From contig JBALWH010000004.1 of NCBI GenBank assembly GCA_036960175.1, forward strand, positions 1-64,000: a stretch of 64,000 nt of DNA. Reading direction: 5' to 3'. This stretch comes from Motiliproteus sp036960175. Lineage in GTDB: Bacteria; Pseudomonadota; Gammaproteobacteria; Pseudomonadales; Balneatricaceae. Each line of letters begins with the position of its first letter. The first letter of the stretch is position 1. The translations under genes and the position numbers were made by a program. The notes under the pieces are model-generated. The model had not been told where the DNA came from. It did no database searches and saw only the letters and a list, made by a program, of their open reading frames with translations. This document shows, in pieces, positions 44,765-54,959 of this stretch.

Positions 44765-45739
44765 ATGAACCAACATCCTCTTCGTATTGTCTTTGCTGGC
44801 ACCCCTGAATTTGCGGCTACCAGCCTCAAAGCTCTGATTAACAGCCCACATCAAGTAGTGGCGGCATACACGCAGCCAGATCGCCCTGCCGGCCGTGGTA
44901 AAAAACTAACTTCCAGCCCGGTGAAAGAACTGGCCTTGCTGTCGGGAATCGAGGTTTTTCAGCCCCTGAACCTAAAGTCTGCTGAAGAAGAACAACAGCT
45001 AGCGGCGCTCAACGCCGATATCATGGTCGTCGCCGCTTACGGCCTGTTACTGCCGGAATCGATACTGAATACCCCGCGTCTCGGCTGCATTAACGTACAC
45101 GCCTCACTGTTACCTCGCTGGCGCGGTGCCGCGCCTATCCATCGCTCCTTGATTGCTGGTGATAAAGAAACGGGCATCACCATCATGCAGATGGACAAAG
45201 GCCTAGATACCGGTGACATGCTGCATAAACTCCGCTGTCCGATCTCCGAAGATGATTACTCAGGGGAGCTTCATGATCGTTTGTCCGGTCTGGGCGCCAC
45301 CGCGCTGCTGGAATCTCTTGAAAAAATAATCACAGGCACCGTTAAGTCAGAGAAACAGGATGATACCCAAGCCTGCTATGCCCATAAACTGTTAAAAGCC
45401 GAAGGGGAAATCGACTGGCATCAGCCTGCAGAAAAACTCGATAGGAAGATCCGAGGGCTCAACCCCTGGCCAGTCGCCTACTCTCAACTCAACGGCGAAC
45501 GAGTCAGGATCTGGGAGGCTTATTCTCTCGGAGAAGCCACCGATCAACGAGACGGAACTCTAATCTCCGCTGATAAAGAGGGACTTCGTGTCGCCGCCGG
45601 CCACGGCATAATTGTTATTACCCGGGCCCAACTTCCTGGTAAAAAACAGCTGCCTGTGACCGACCTTCTCAACGCCCGCCAGGATCTGTTCAGACCCGGT
45701 AATCGTTTCGAATCAACTGCTGAATCAACAAAGGCATAA
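44765..45739 (+). CDS. fmt: Methionyl-tRNA formyltransferase
   Basis: A 324-residue enzyme formylating initiator Met-tRNA, the counterpart of def. It shows IVFAGTPEFAATSL, the folate-binding NVHASLLPRWRGAAPI, the catalytic Asn/His/Asp pattern and GLDTGDML, with a C-terminal tRNA-binding domain (about 205-315). rsmB follows after 7 bases. Confidence 0.96.
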   Translation: MNQHPLRIVFAGTPEFAATSLKALINSPHQVVAAYTQPDRPAGRGKKLTSSPVKELALLSGIEVFQPLNLKSAEEEQQLAALNADIMVVAAYGLLLPESILNTPRLGCINVHASLLPRWRGAAPIHRSLIAGDKETGITIMQMDKGLDTGDMLHKLRCPISEDDYSGELHDRLSGLGATALLESLEKIITGTVKSEKQDDTQACYAHKLLKAEGEIDWHQPAEKLDRKIRGLNPWPVAYSQLNGERVRIWEAYSLGEATDQRDGTLISADKEGLRVAAGHGIIVITRAQLPGKKQLPVTDLLNARQDLFRPGNRFESTAESTKA

Positions 45740-45746
45740 CCGCTAT

Positions 45747-47042
45747 ATGTCCGTCAGGATGCAGGCCGCAAAAGTACTAACCACTATACTTAAGCAGGAG
45801 GGTTCGCTATCGACTGCGCTGCCCGAAGCGCTAGAAAATACTCCCGAGAAAGACCGCCCTTTGCTACAGCAGCTCTGCTACGGCAGCCTACGTATTCTAC
45901 CTAGGCTACAACTCATCTCCGAACAGCTACTGAGCAAATCGCTGAAGCGAAAAGATCAGGATATACAAGCACTTATTCTCCTCGGTCTTTACCAACTATT
46001 GGAAACCCGGATCCCTGCCCACGCCGCCATCGGAGAATCTGTCGAGGCAGCACTACAGCTCAAAAAGAGCTGGGCAAAAGGATTAATCAACGGGGTGCTG
46101 CGGGAGTTTCAACGCCAGCCAGAACTCATTGATGAGCTTATGCTGCGGGCAAATTTTCGTTTTTGTCATCCCAAGTGGTTTATCACCCAGCTTAAGCAAT
46201 ACTGGCCTGAGTATTATCAACAGATCCTGGAACAGAACAACCAGCAAGCACCCATGACTCTGCGGGTAAACCTGTCTCGCAATAGTCGTGAGAACTACTC
46301 ACATAAATTACAGAAACTGCAGATTAGTCATCGCTTATGCGCTTATTCTGAAGCAGGAATCACCCTTGAAAAAGCCACTGAAGTTGATGCCCTGCCAGAG
46401 TTTTGGCAAGGTGCGGCGAGTGTTCAGGATGAAGCGGCACAGCTGGCCATCCCCTTGCTGGACCTGAAACCGGGACAGCGAGTACTTGATGCCTGCTCCG
46501 CCCCTGGGGGGAAAACCGGACATCTGCTGGAAGCTCAAGGGGATATCGACTACTGCCTGGCTCTGGACCTAAAAGCGGACCGGCTGGCAAAGGTTCAGCA
46601 AAATATGGATCGTATTGGTTTAACCTGCGAGCTGAAACAGGCTGATGCCAGCAGCGCTGAATGGTGGGATGGATCTTGCTTTGATCGCATATTACTGGAT
46701 GCCCCCTGCTCTGCTACCGGCGTTATTCGCCGTAACCCCGATATCAAATACCTGCGGCAAGCTGAAGATATAATTACCCTCTCCGAGCTACAATTAAAGA
46801 TTCTTAACAATCTCTGGCCAATGCTGGCAGCCGGTGGACGCTTGGTCTATGCCACTTGTTCAGTGCTGCCGAAAGAGAACGCTGAGGTGGTCAGTCAATT
46901 TCTGGCAAACCAGGTCGATGCTACAGAAATCCCTATCGATGCCGATTGGGGGCTAAAGCAAAAAACCGGCCGGCAGCTATTCCCGCAGCCCAACGGCCAT
47001 GATGGGTTTTACTACGCGGTACTAGAAAAAGCGCCCAACTGA
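45747..47042 (+). CDS. rsmB: 16S rRNA (cytosine-967-C5) methyltransferase
   Basis: A 431-residue NOL1/NOP2/Sun enzyme. The N-terminal NusB-like domain (1-145) is followed by a SAM-binding core with DACSAPGGKTGHLLE and the two motif Cys residues in LDAPCSATGVIRR and YATCSVLPKEN. It methylates C967 of 16S rRNA. Confidence 0.95.
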   Translation: MSVRMQAAKVLTTILKQEGSLSTALPEALENTPEKDRPLLQQLCYGSLRILPRLQLISEQLLSKSLKRKDQDIQALILLGLYQLLETRIPAHAAIGESVEAALQLKKSWAKGLINGVLREFQRQPELIDELMLRANFRFCHPKWFITQLKQYWPEYYQQILEQNNQQAPMTLRVNLSRNSRENYSHKLQKLQISHRLCAYSEAGITLEKATEVDALPEFWQGAASVQDEAAQLAIPLLDLKPGQRVLDACSAPGGKTGHLLEAQGDIDYCLALDLKADRLAKVQQNMDRIGLTCELKQADASSAEWWDGSCFDRILLDAPCSATGVIRRNPDIKYLRQAEDIITLSELQLKILNNLWPMLAAGGRLVYATCSVLPKENAEVVSQFLANQVDATEIPIDADWGLKQKTGRQLFPQPNGHDGFYYAVLEKAPN

Positions 47043-47110
47043 GCCAAGATCAGTTAAAGAGCCTGATGGATTGATGGGTAATCGCAACATAGTGAGTTAA
47101 TACCAGAGTC

Positions 47111-48487
47111 ATGAAAATCATTATTTTAGGGGCTGGCCAGGTCGGTGCGACCCTGGCAGAAAACCTCGCCAACGAAGACAACGATATTACGGTTGTTGAT
47201 ACCGATTTGGCACGGCTGCGAGAACTCCAGGATCGACTGGATATCCGTACCGTTGAAGGCGAAGGGTCTTTTCCCAGCGTCCTGGCACAGGCGGGCGCAG
47301 AAGATGCCGATATGTTGATCGCTGTCACCAACAGCGATGCCGTCAATATGGTTGCCTGCCAAATTGCCTACACTATCTACCATACTCCTACCCGTATAGG
47401 GCGCGTCAGGGGGCATGATTACCTGACGTTGAAAAACACTCTGTTCACCGACAAAGCCATCCCCATCAACGTTCTTATCAGCCCGGAACAACTGGTAACG
47501 CAAAATATCAAGCGCCTGATTGAGCATCCCGGAGCACTGCAAGTGCTCGATTTTGCCGATGGCAAGGCGCAGCTGGTCGCGGTCAAGGCCTATTATGGAG
47601 GGCCCTTAGTGGGTCATGAGATAGCCTTTTTGCGCTCTCATATGCCAGCGGTAGATACACGGGTTGCTGCTATTTTTCGGCGCGGCAGCCCGATCATTCC
47701 TCAGGGTGACACCATCATCGAAGCCGATGACGAAGTCTTTTTTATTGCCGCTCGCAAGGATATTCGTGCGGTGATGAGTGAGTTGCGACGCCTGGATAAC
47801 CCCTACAAACGCATCATCATCGCCGGCGGCGGTAACATCGGTGCCAACCTGGCACGCTCCATTGAAAGTGAGTACCAAGTAAAAATTATTGAGCACAATA
47901 TCGGCCGCTGTAATAACCTGGCCAACGAACTCAACCGCACCATCGTCTTGCAAGGAAATGCCTCCGATCAGGACCTTTTAATAGAAGAAAACATCGAAAG
48001 CACCGATGTATTCTGCGCACTGACCAACGATGACGAAGCCAATATCATGGCCTCGATGCTAGCGAAACGGCTAGGAGCTCGCACCGTTATGACGCTGATC
48101 AACAACCCTGCCTATGTGGATCTAGTACAGGGCGGCGTGATCGATATCGCCATATCCCCACAACAGGACACCATCGGCAGTCTGCTTACCCATGTACGCC
48201 GTGGTGACGTTGTTAACGTTCACTCCCTACGCCGTGGTGCAGCCGAAGCCATGGAAGCCATCGCCCATGGCGACCAGCGATCATCCAAGGTCGTAGGCCG
48301 AGCGATCGAAGACATCCCGTTACCGCCCGGGACCACTATCGGTGCAATAGTGCGGAATAGTGAAGTACTTATAGCCCATGATGATGTGGTCGTAGAAAAC
48401 AACGATCACGTAATCCTGTTCCTGGTGGACAAACGCCGGATACCGGAAGTTGAGCGGCTGTTCCAAGTCGGTCTGACTTTCTTCTAG
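47111..48487 (+). CDS. trkA: Trk potassium-uptake regulatory subunit TrkA
   Basis: A 458-residue cytosolic protein with two RCK modules, each with a GxGxxG nucleotide fold (IILGAGQVGATLAE near 1-15 and IIIAGGGNIGANLAR near 235) followed by RCK_C domains. It binds NAD(H)/ATP and gates TrkH. It is followed 11 bases later by trkH. Confidence 0.96.
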   Translation: MKIIILGAGQVGATLAENLANEDNDITVVDTDLARLRELQDRLDIRTVEGEGSFPSVLAQAGAEDADMLIAVTNSDAVNMVACQIAYTIYHTPTRIGRVRGHDYLTLKNTLFTDKAIPINVLISPEQLVTQNIKRLIEHPGALQVLDFADGKAQLVAVKAYYGGPLVGHEIAFLRSHMPAVDTRVAAIFRRGSPIIPQGDTIIEADDEVFFIAARKDIRAVMSELRRLDNPYKRIIIAGGGNIGANLARSIESEYQVKIIEHNIGRCNNLANELNRTIVLQGNASDQDLLIEENIESTDVFCALTNDDEANIMASMLAKRLGARTVMTLINNPAYVDLVQGGVIDIAISPQQDTIGSLLTHVRRGDVVNVHSLRRGAAEAMEAIAHGDQRSSKVVGRAIEDIPLPPGTTIGAIVRNSEVLIAHDDVVVENNDHVILFLVDKRRIPEVERLFQVGLTFF

Positions 48488-48498
48488 GAGCCTTCGGC

Positions 48499-49947
48499 AT
48501 GCATTTTCGCGTTATTCTACGCATATTGGGAATCCTGCTGATGCTATTTAGCTTCAGCATGGCACCACCTGTGCTCGTGTCATATATCTATCAGGATGGC
48601 GCTTCGCTGCCCTTCATTATTGCGTTCGCTATCACCCTGCTGACCGGCTTCGTGCTCTGGGCGCCGGTATACCGAGTTCGTCAAGACCTGAGGACCAGAG
48701 ACGGCTTTCTGATTACTGTGCTGTTCTGGACGGTACTGGGCATCTTCGGTGCTATCCCACTGATGCTCTCTGAAGTCCCACATTTATCAGTAGTAGACGC
48801 CATTTTTGAGTCACTGTCAGGGCTCACCACCACCGGTGCCACCGTCATCACCGGTATTGACCATCTGCCCAAATCAATCCTCTATTACCGCCAACAATTA
48901 CAATGGTTCGGCGGCATGGGGATCATCGTATTAGCGGTAGCCATCTTACCCATGCTTGGCATCGGTGGTATGCAGCTCTACCGGGCAGAGACACCGGGCC
49001 CGGTTAAGGATTCCAAGCTAACTCCACGAATCACCGAAACTGCCAAAGCGTTATGGTATATCTACTTGTCTCTTACCATCCTTTGCACCATTGGCTATTG
49101 GCTCGCCGGGATGACCCCTTTCGACGCTTTAGCCCATAGCTTTTCGACGGTAGCCATTGGTGGATTTTCCACTCACGATGCCAGTATTGGCTACTTTGAT
49201 AACCCCGTGATCGAAGCGATAGCCGTCTTCTTTATGGTGATATCCGCAGTTAACTTTGCCCTCCATTTTACCGCTTGGCGGCAACGCTCTCTGCGCCATT
49301 ATTGGAGTGACCCTGAGTTTCAGTTCTATATCGCAATATTGGCAGGTATTACCCTGTTTACCACTGTGGTGCTTATGCTTCACGATACTTATGAAGGCAT
49401 GGAAATATTCCGTAAAGCGATCTTTGAGGTGGTCTCCATTGCCACCACCACCGGCTTCGCTACTGCTGACTTTGCCCAATGGCCAACCATGCTGCCCTTT
49501 CTGTTGTTTGTCGCAGCGTTTGCCGGAGGCTGTGCCGGATCCACCGGTGGCGGCATGAAGGTAATCCGAATACTGATCATCCTTAAACAGGGTTCCCGGG
49601 AAGTAAAACGGCTGATGCACCCCAATGCGATTATCCCAATTAAGCTCGGAAATCGCCCAATCTCTGATCGGGTAGCCGAAGCGGTTTGGGGGTTTTTCTC
49701 GGTCTATCTGATCGTCTTTGTAGTAATGCTGATCGCTTTACTTGCCACTGGTTTGGACCAGGTCACAGCCTGGACAGCCATTGGCGCCACTCTCAACAAC
49801 CTCGGTCCCGGCCTCGGCGATGTATCCGTGCACTACGCTGATATCAATGACAGCGCCAAATGGATCTTGTGCTTTTCGATGCTGCTGGGACGACTGGAAG
49901 TTTTCACCCTACTGGTACTCTTTACCCCGGTTTTCTGGAGACGCTGA
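48499..49947 (+). CDS. trkH: Trk potassium channel subunit TrkH
   Basis: A 482-residue membrane protein with about ten helices and four pore loops. Selectivity-filter Gly residues are visible in LTTTGATVITG, VAIGGFSTHD, ATTTGFATAD and NLGPGLGD. It forms the K+ pathway with TrkA. Its TGA overlaps the next start codon. Confidence 0.95.
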   Translation: MHFRVILRILGILLMLFSFSMAPPVLVSYIYQDGASLPFIIAFAITLLTGFVLWAPVYRVRQDLRTRDGFLITVLFWTVLGIFGAIPLMLSEVPHLSVVDAIFESLSGLTTTGATVITGIDHLPKSILYYRQQLQWFGGMGIIVLAVAILPMLGIGGMQLYRAETPGPVKDSKLTPRITETAKALWYIYLSLTILCTIGYWLAGMTPFDALAHSFSTVAIGGFSTHDASIGYFDNPVIEAIAVFFMVISAVNFALHFTAWRQRSLRHYWSDPEFQFYIAILAGITLFTTVVLMLHDTYEGMEIFRKAIFEVVSIATTTGFATADFAQWPTMLPFLLFVAAFAGGCAGSTGGGMKVIRILIILKQGSREVKRLMHPNAIIPIKLGNRPISDRVAEAVWGFFSVYLIVFVVMLIALLATGLDQVTAWTAIGATLNNLGPGLGDVSVHYADINDSAKWILCFSMLLGRLEVFTLLVLFTPVFWRR

Positions 49948-50432
49948 TGACACCCGCTATCAACGCCGCCAAAAAAGCAAAGATCGAATTCAGCACCCAT
50001 AGCTACGATCATGACGCTAAGGCCAAATCTTATGGCCAAGAAGCAGCGCTTGCCCTCGGCCTGGATCCACAACAGGTTTTCAAAACCCTGCTGGTAGAGC
50101 TCAACGGTAACCCCAAAGAGCTCGCTGTCGGAATTGTTCCGGTATCCGGATCTCTGGATCTGAAAGCCGTGGGGAAAGCGCTCAAAGCCAAGAAAATAGC
50201 CATGGCTAATCCACAGGAAGCTCAGCGGGCCACCGGCTATATTCTCGGTGGTATTTCGCCCCTGGGACAAAAAAAGAGACTGCCAACGGTGATTGATACG
50301 AGTGCCGAAGCTCTTGACAGAATCTTTGTCAGTGCCGGTCGCCGCGGTCTAGAAATCGAGCTTTCTCCCCAAGACCTGGCGACACTAACTCAAGGGGATT
50401 TTGCCTCAATTGCCCGGATTGAAGACCAATGA
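49947..50432 (+). CDS. ybaK: Cys-tRNA(Pro)/aminoacyl-tRNA deacylase YbaK
   Basis: A 161-residue YbaK/EbsC-family editing enzyme that hydrolyses mischarged tRNA(Pro). It shows the conserved Lys (QVFKTLLVE), the GSLDLKAVGKALKAKK segment and the GYILGGISPLGQKKRLP loop. ATG 49947 overlaps the trkH stop (TGATG). The longer open frame lies within trkH. Confidence 0.92.
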   Translation: MTPAINAAKKAKIEFSTHSYDHDAKAKSYGQEAALALGLDPQQVFKTLLVELNGNPKELAVGIVPVSGSLDLKAVGKALKAKKIAMANPQEAQRATGYILGGISPLGQKKRLPTVIDTSAEALDRIFVSAGRRGLEIELSPQDLATLTQGDFASIARIEDQ

Positions 50433-51004
50433 TGACAGGGTCGCCTACCAACAAATGGGATCTGCGTTATCAGCACGCACAGCAGCCTAATCAGCCTGCT
50501 CAGGTAATCACAGACAACATCCATCTCCTACCTTCTCAGGGCCATGCTTTAGAACTGGCCTGTGGATTAGGAGGCAATGCCCTGCTATTAGCGGCACAAG
50601 GCCTAACAGTAGAAGCCTGGGACTCGTCCGCCGTTGCTATCGCTAAACTAGGATCCTTTGCCAACCATAACCCCAGTGTTGATCCACGATGCATCGACCT
50701 CGATCAACAACAGCCTGCTGCTGCCAGTTACGATGTGATTTGCGTCTCAGCTTATCTGGATCGAAATATTTGCCCCCACATAGAAGCAGCTCTGAAACCT
50801 GGAGGCCTATTGTTCTACCAAACCTTTACCCTAGAAAGGGTGTTGGAATCCGGGCCAACCAACCCAGCTTTTCTGTTACAACCAGGTGAACTTATGCAGC
50901 TATTTAGAGGCCTCGATACCCTCGCTTACCGAGAGGAAAGCCGCTGCGGAAACCTGCAATTAGGTCTTCGTAATCAAGCCTACTTGGTTGCCCGCAAGCC
51001 CTAG
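50429..51004 (+). CDS. SAM-dependent methyltransferase, TehB-like
   Basis: A 191-residue class I methyltransferase. It starts NKWDLRYQHAQQP, has the SAM motif ALELACGLGGNALLLAAQG, the acidic LTVEAWDSS, and YDVICVSAYLDR. The start overlaps the ybaK stop by 4 bases (ATGA). The substrate is unknown; similar genes are annotated as tellurite-resistance-like, which the sequence alone does not support. Confidence 0.85.
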   Translation: MMTGSPTNKWDLRYQHAQQPNQPAQVITDNIHLLPSQGHALELACGLGGNALLLAAQGLTVEAWDSSAVAIAKLGSFANHNPSVDPRCIDLDQQQPAAASYDVICVSAYLDRNICPHIEAALKPGGLLFYQTFTLERVLESGPTNPAFLLQPGELMQLFRGLDTLAYREESRCGNLQLGLRNQAYLVARKP

Positions 51005-51203
51005 CCCCAGCATTATCCCTCAGAGCCATACCCTCCATCATTGGATAGTCGTGTTTGCTAAGATACACAGAATCATCCACGGGCCACCCTCAGTACCATT
51101 TTTTTCATTCTAGCGATGCTCGAGACCGCATTCTGGGGGAGATCATGTATAATTCCCGGTTCGGGTAGAAACGAGTTATCTACAACCACAGATGGTGAAA
51201 TAA

Positions 51204-52154
51204 GTGAGCGACAAAACAACAGTAGATGTCAGTACCTTTCAAGGCCTGATAATGGCCTTGCAAAACTATTGGGCGGACCAAGGTTGCGTGTTAATTCAAC
51301 CTTTAGATATGGAAGTAGGAGCAGGTACTTTCCATCCTGCGACAACCCTTCGCGCCGTTGGTCCTGAAACCTGGAATGCTGCCTATGTGCAGCCTTGTCG
51401 CAGACCTACCGATGGTCGCTATGGCGAAAATCCAAATAGGCTGCAGCACTATTACCAGTTCCAGGTAGTCATGAAGCCCTCTCCTGACAACATCCAAGAA
51501 CTCTACCTGAACTCCTTAAAGACTTTGGGCATTGACCCCTTAGTCCACGATATTCGTTTCGTAGAGGACAACTGGGAATCACCAACGTTGGGCGCCTGGG
51601 GCCTAGGCTGGGAAGTCTGGTTAAATGGCATGGAAGTGACTCAGTTTACTTATTTTCAACAAGTCGGAGGCCTTGAGTGCTACCCAGTCACCGGTGAAAT
51701 CACCTACGGTCTCGAGCGCATCGCCATGTACCTACAAGGTGTAGACAGCATCTACGATCTAGTCTGGACTGAAGGGCCTCACGGCAAGGTAACCTACGGT
51801 GATGTTTTCCATCAAAACGAAGTGGAAATGTCGACCTACAATTTCGAAGAAGCAGACACCGGGTTTCTATTTCAGTGCTTCGACACTTACGAAAAAGAAA
51901 GCAAACGCTTGGTCGAAAAAGGACTGGCACTACCCGCTTATGAGATGGTGATGAAAGCCTCTCATACCTTCAACTTGCTAGACGCCCGGCACGCTATCTC
52001 TGTGACTGAACGCCAGCGTTATATTCTCCGCGTTCGCTCTCTGACTCGGGCGGTCTGTGAAACCTATTACGAAATCAGAAAACAGAAAGGCTTCCCTCTT
52101 GCCAGTGAAGCACTGCGGGCAGAGCTACTTGCCGAAGAAGGGGGAGAAAAATAA
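51204..52154 (+). CDS. glyQ: Glycyl-tRNA synthetase alpha chain
   Basis: A 316-residue class II catalytic subunit of the alpha2-beta2 enzyme, starting GTG after a GGTGA site. It has TFQGLIMALQNYWADQGC, the motif 2 region with VQPCRRPTDGRYGENPNR and the motif 3 GLERIAMYLQG. It overlaps glyS by 1 base. The roughly 200 bases upstream contain a TATAAT at 51148-51153 as the possible -10 element. Confidence 0.97.
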   Translation: MSDKTTVDVSTFQGLIMALQNYWADQGCVLIQPLDMEVGAGTFHPATTLRAVGPETWNAAYVQPCRRPTDGRYGENPNRLQHYYQFQVVMKPSPDNIQELYLNSLKTLGIDPLVHDIRFVEDNWESPTLGAWGLGWEVWLNGMEVTQFTYFQQVGGLECYPVTGEITYGLERIAMYLQGVDSIYDLVWTEGPHGKVTYGDVFHQNEVEMSTYNFEEADTGFLFQCFDTYEKESKRLVEKGLALPAYEMVMKASHTFNLLDARHAISVTERQRYILRVRSLTRAVCETYYEIRKQKGFPLASEALRAELLAEEGGEK

Positions 52155-54229
52155 TGAACACTCGTGATTTTCTTTTTGAATTAGGTACCGAAGAACTACC
52201 CCCAAAGGCACTGAAGTCTCTTTCAGCAGCCTTTCAAAGCACGGTCGAAAAAGGCCTCGCAGAAATCTTTGGCAGCACAAGCGCGCTATTCAACGACTCA
52301 GTATTTCGCTCATTCGCAACCCCCCGCAGACTTGCGCTGCTGATTGAAAAGCTACCTACCCACACACCTAGCAAGAGCACCACCGTCACCGGGCCACCCG
52401 CAAAGATCTGTTTTGATCAGGATGGAAACCCCACTAAAGCGCTACAAGGTTTTGCCAAAAAATGTGGCGTTGCCGTTTCTGAGCTTGAACAGGTAGACGG
52501 AAAGATGAGCTTCAGCCGTCACGAGGCGGAACAGCCTATCAACGATAAGCTAGCTCCTCTGATGCAGTTAGCTCTGGACAGTCTACCTATTCCTAAGCGC
52601 ATGCGCTGGGGCGCTAATAGGCTAGAGTTCGTCAGGCCTGCTCACTGGTGCCTTATGATGTTCGGTGACGAAGTTATTGATGCTGAAATCCTCGGTCACA
52701 AAACCGACCGTAAGACCTATGGTCACCGTTTCCATTACAACAGAAGCATCGAGCTAATTGCTCCTAGCGAATACGAAACCTCGCTATCCGAAAACGGCTA
52801 CGTCATTGCGGATTTCAATCAACGTCAGCAGAACATTGCTGAACAGATAGAGCTGGCCGCCAAGAGTCTTGGCGTCGAAGCTGTGATCGATCCTGCTCTA
52901 TTGAACGAAGTAACGGCACTGGTTGAGTGGCCAGTAGCTCTGTCCGGTCGCTTCGAAGAGCGCTTTCTGGATGTTCCTGCAGAAGCACTTATCTCTTCCA
53001 TGAAAGAACACCAGAAGTACTTTCACGTGGTCGATGCCGATGGGAAAATACAACCCTACTTTATCACCATCAGCAACATCGAAAGCACCGACCCACAACA
53101 AGTGATTTCCGGTAACGAACGCGTTATCCGTCCACGCCTTTCCGATGCTGCGTTCTTCTTTGAAACAGACAAGAAGAGCACGCTGGAATCCCGAGTTGAA
53201 CGACTGAAGCCAATTGTGTTTCAGGCACAGCTGGGGACCATCTATGAAAAATCCCAACGCGTATCGAAACTCGCCGCTTCCATCGCCACACAGATCGAAG
53301 GTAATGCCGATTGGGCTGCCCGCGCCAGCCTGCTAGCCAAGACCGATTTAGTTAGTGAGATGGTGCTAGAGTTCACCGACCTGCAAGGGTTGATGGGCTA
53401 TCATTATGCTCTGAACGACGGTGAGCCAACTGAAGTCGCCGAAGCAATCCATCAACAGTATCTACCTAAATTTGCAGGAGACGAACTGCCCTCCTGCAAA
53501 ACAGGTCAGGCTCTGGCCATCGCCGATCGCCTAGATACACTGGTAGGCCTGTTCGGAATCAACCAGCCACCTACCGGCAGCAAAGACCCCTTTGCACTAC
53601 GTCGCTCCGCAATTGGCGTGCTCCGCATACTGGTCGAAAAAAATCTGGATCTGGATCTTAAAACCCTGCTCACAGAAGCTGCTGATAATTACACCGGCCT
53701 ACCCGCTCGGGACAATATCGAAAACAATGTGTTGGAATTTCTGCTAGAGCGCTTCCGCGCCTGGTATACAGACGAAGGCGTGCCTGCAGAAGTATTCCTC
53801 GCCGTTAGAGCCAAGAACCCCAGCAACCCTCTGGATTTTGACCAACGCATCCAGGCAGTGAATCATTTCCGATCCCTGCCTCAAGCCGAAGCACTCACTG
53901 CCGCCAACAAGCGCGTATCCAACATCCTTTCCAAGCAAGGCGACCCAGGCTCTCTGGCTCCAGATGAGTCACTGTTACTAGAAGATGCAGAGAAGGCTTT
54001 GTATTCGGAGATGTCTGCCCTGGGGGCCACCTTAGGCGCTCTAGCGGCTCAACGTAACTACAAATCCATACTGGAAAACCTTGCCAGTCTTCAACCAACT
54101 ATCGACAAGTTTTTTGATGACGTGATGGTTATGACTGACGACGACGCCATCCGCAACAACCGTATTAAGCTACTCAACCAGCTTCGACAGCAATTCCTAC
54201 TAGTAGCCGACATCGCCCTATTGGGTTAA
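52154..54229 (+). CDS. glyS: Glycyl-tRNA synthetase beta chain
   Basis: A 691-residue subunit with the start DFLFELGTEELPPKAL, the B3/4-like tRNA-binding domains (SMKEHQKYF, RLSDAAFFFETD) and the KTDLVSEMVLEFTDLQGLMG signature. Full length. A strong terminator follows. Confidence 0.97.
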   Translation: MNTRDFLFELGTEELPPKALKSLSAAFQSTVEKGLAEIFGSTSALFNDSVFRSFATPRRLALLIEKLPTHTPSKSTTVTGPPAKICFDQDGNPTKALQGFAKKCGVAVSELEQVDGKMSFSRHEAEQPINDKLAPLMQLALDSLPIPKRMRWGANRLEFVRPAHWCLMMFGDEVIDAEILGHKTDRKTYGHRFHYNRSIELIAPSEYETSLSENGYVIADFNQRQQNIAEQIELAAKSLGVEAVIDPALLNEVTALVEWPVALSGRFEERFLDVPAEALISSMKEHQKYFHVVDADGKIQPYFITISNIESTDPQQVISGNERVIRPRLSDAAFFFETDKKSTLESRVERLKPIVFQAQLGTIYEKSQRVSKLAASIATQIEGNADWAARASLLAKTDLVSEMVLEFTDLQGLMGYHYALNDGEPTEVAEAIHQQYLPKFAGDELPSCKTGQALAIADRLDTLVGLFGINQPPTGSKDPFALRRSAIGVLRILVEKNLDLDLKTLLTEAADNYTGLPARDNIENNVLEFLLERFRAWYTDEGVPAEVFLAVRAKNPSNPLDFDQRIQAVNHFRSLPQAEALTAANKRVSNILSKQGDPGSLAPDESLLLEDAEKALYSEMSALGATLGALAAQRNYKSILENLASLQPTIDKFFDDVMVMTDDDAIRNNRIKLLNQLRQQFLLVADIALLG

Positions 54230-54245
54230 ACGGGTTTTCGCAGGG

Positions 54246-54276
54246 AAAAAAGGCTGGCAATTTGCCGGCCTTTTTT
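54246..54276 (+). terminator. Rho-independent terminator of glyQS
   Basis: AAAAAAGGC-GGCAA pairs with TTGCC-GGCCTTTTTT around a short loop, with a T run, 16 bases after the glyS stop. The A-rich 5' arm lets it work in both directions. Confidence 0.88.
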
Positions 54277-54422
54277 GTGTCTAAATAGCCCTATCGCTAT
54301 CCCCGCGCAGCGTTACGAATGCTATATTCGCTAACAGGGATTCACTATGAAGCGACAATCTCCGCAGTGATATAATCTCCCTCACTTACAAAGACAACAC
54401 CCAAGACGGATCATAATTCGCT

Positions 54423-54959
54423 ATGACAAAACTGGTAATACTGGACCGCGACGGCGTCATCAACGAAGATTCTGACGACTACATAAAAAGCCTCAAAGAA
54501 TGGCATCCAATCACTGGCAGCATTGATGCGATCGCTCGCCTATCTTTGGCGGGCTATACAATTGCCGTAGCCACCAATCAGTCTGGACTAGCCCGCGGCT
54601 ACTTCACTTTGGAAACCTTAGGTCAAATACACAGCAAAATGAACGAACTTGTTGCCGAGAAGGGCGGATGCATATCTGCTATCGCTTACTGCCCCCATCA
54701 TCCAGACGACCAATGTGATTGCAGAAAGCCCAAACCCGGCCTGGTAAACCAGATCGAAAAAATGCTCGACACCTCAGCCAAAGACGCATATTTTGTCGGC
54801 GATACCGAAAAGGATATGCAGGTAGGAGTAAGCAAAGGCTGCATTCCAATTTTGGTGAAAACCGGCAAAGGTGCTCGCACTCTTGAAAAAGGATTAACGA
54901 CTAAAGGCGTCACCATATGCGACAATCTGGCGGCAGCTGTTGATGTAATCATTGGGTAA
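54423..54959 (+). CDS. gmhB: D,D-heptose 1,7-bisphosphate phosphatase
   Basis: A 178-residue HAD phosphatase of the ADP-heptose pathway (lipopolysaccharide core). The nucleophile is in VILDRDGVINED, motif 2 in ATNQSG, and the zinc loop in CPHHPDDQCDCRKPKPG. A TATAAT at 54371-54376 is a candidate -10. Its TAA overlaps the following start (TAATG), which lies in the parS site. Confidence 0.94.
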   Translation: MTKLVILDRDGVINEDSDDYIKSLKEWHPITGSIDAIARLSLAGYTIAVATNQSGLARGYFTLETLGQIHSKMNELVAEKGGCISAIAYCPHHPDDQCDCRKPKPGLVNQIEKMLDTSAKDAYFVGDTEKDMQVGVSKGCIPILVKTGKGARTLEKGLTTKGVTICDNLAAAVDVIIG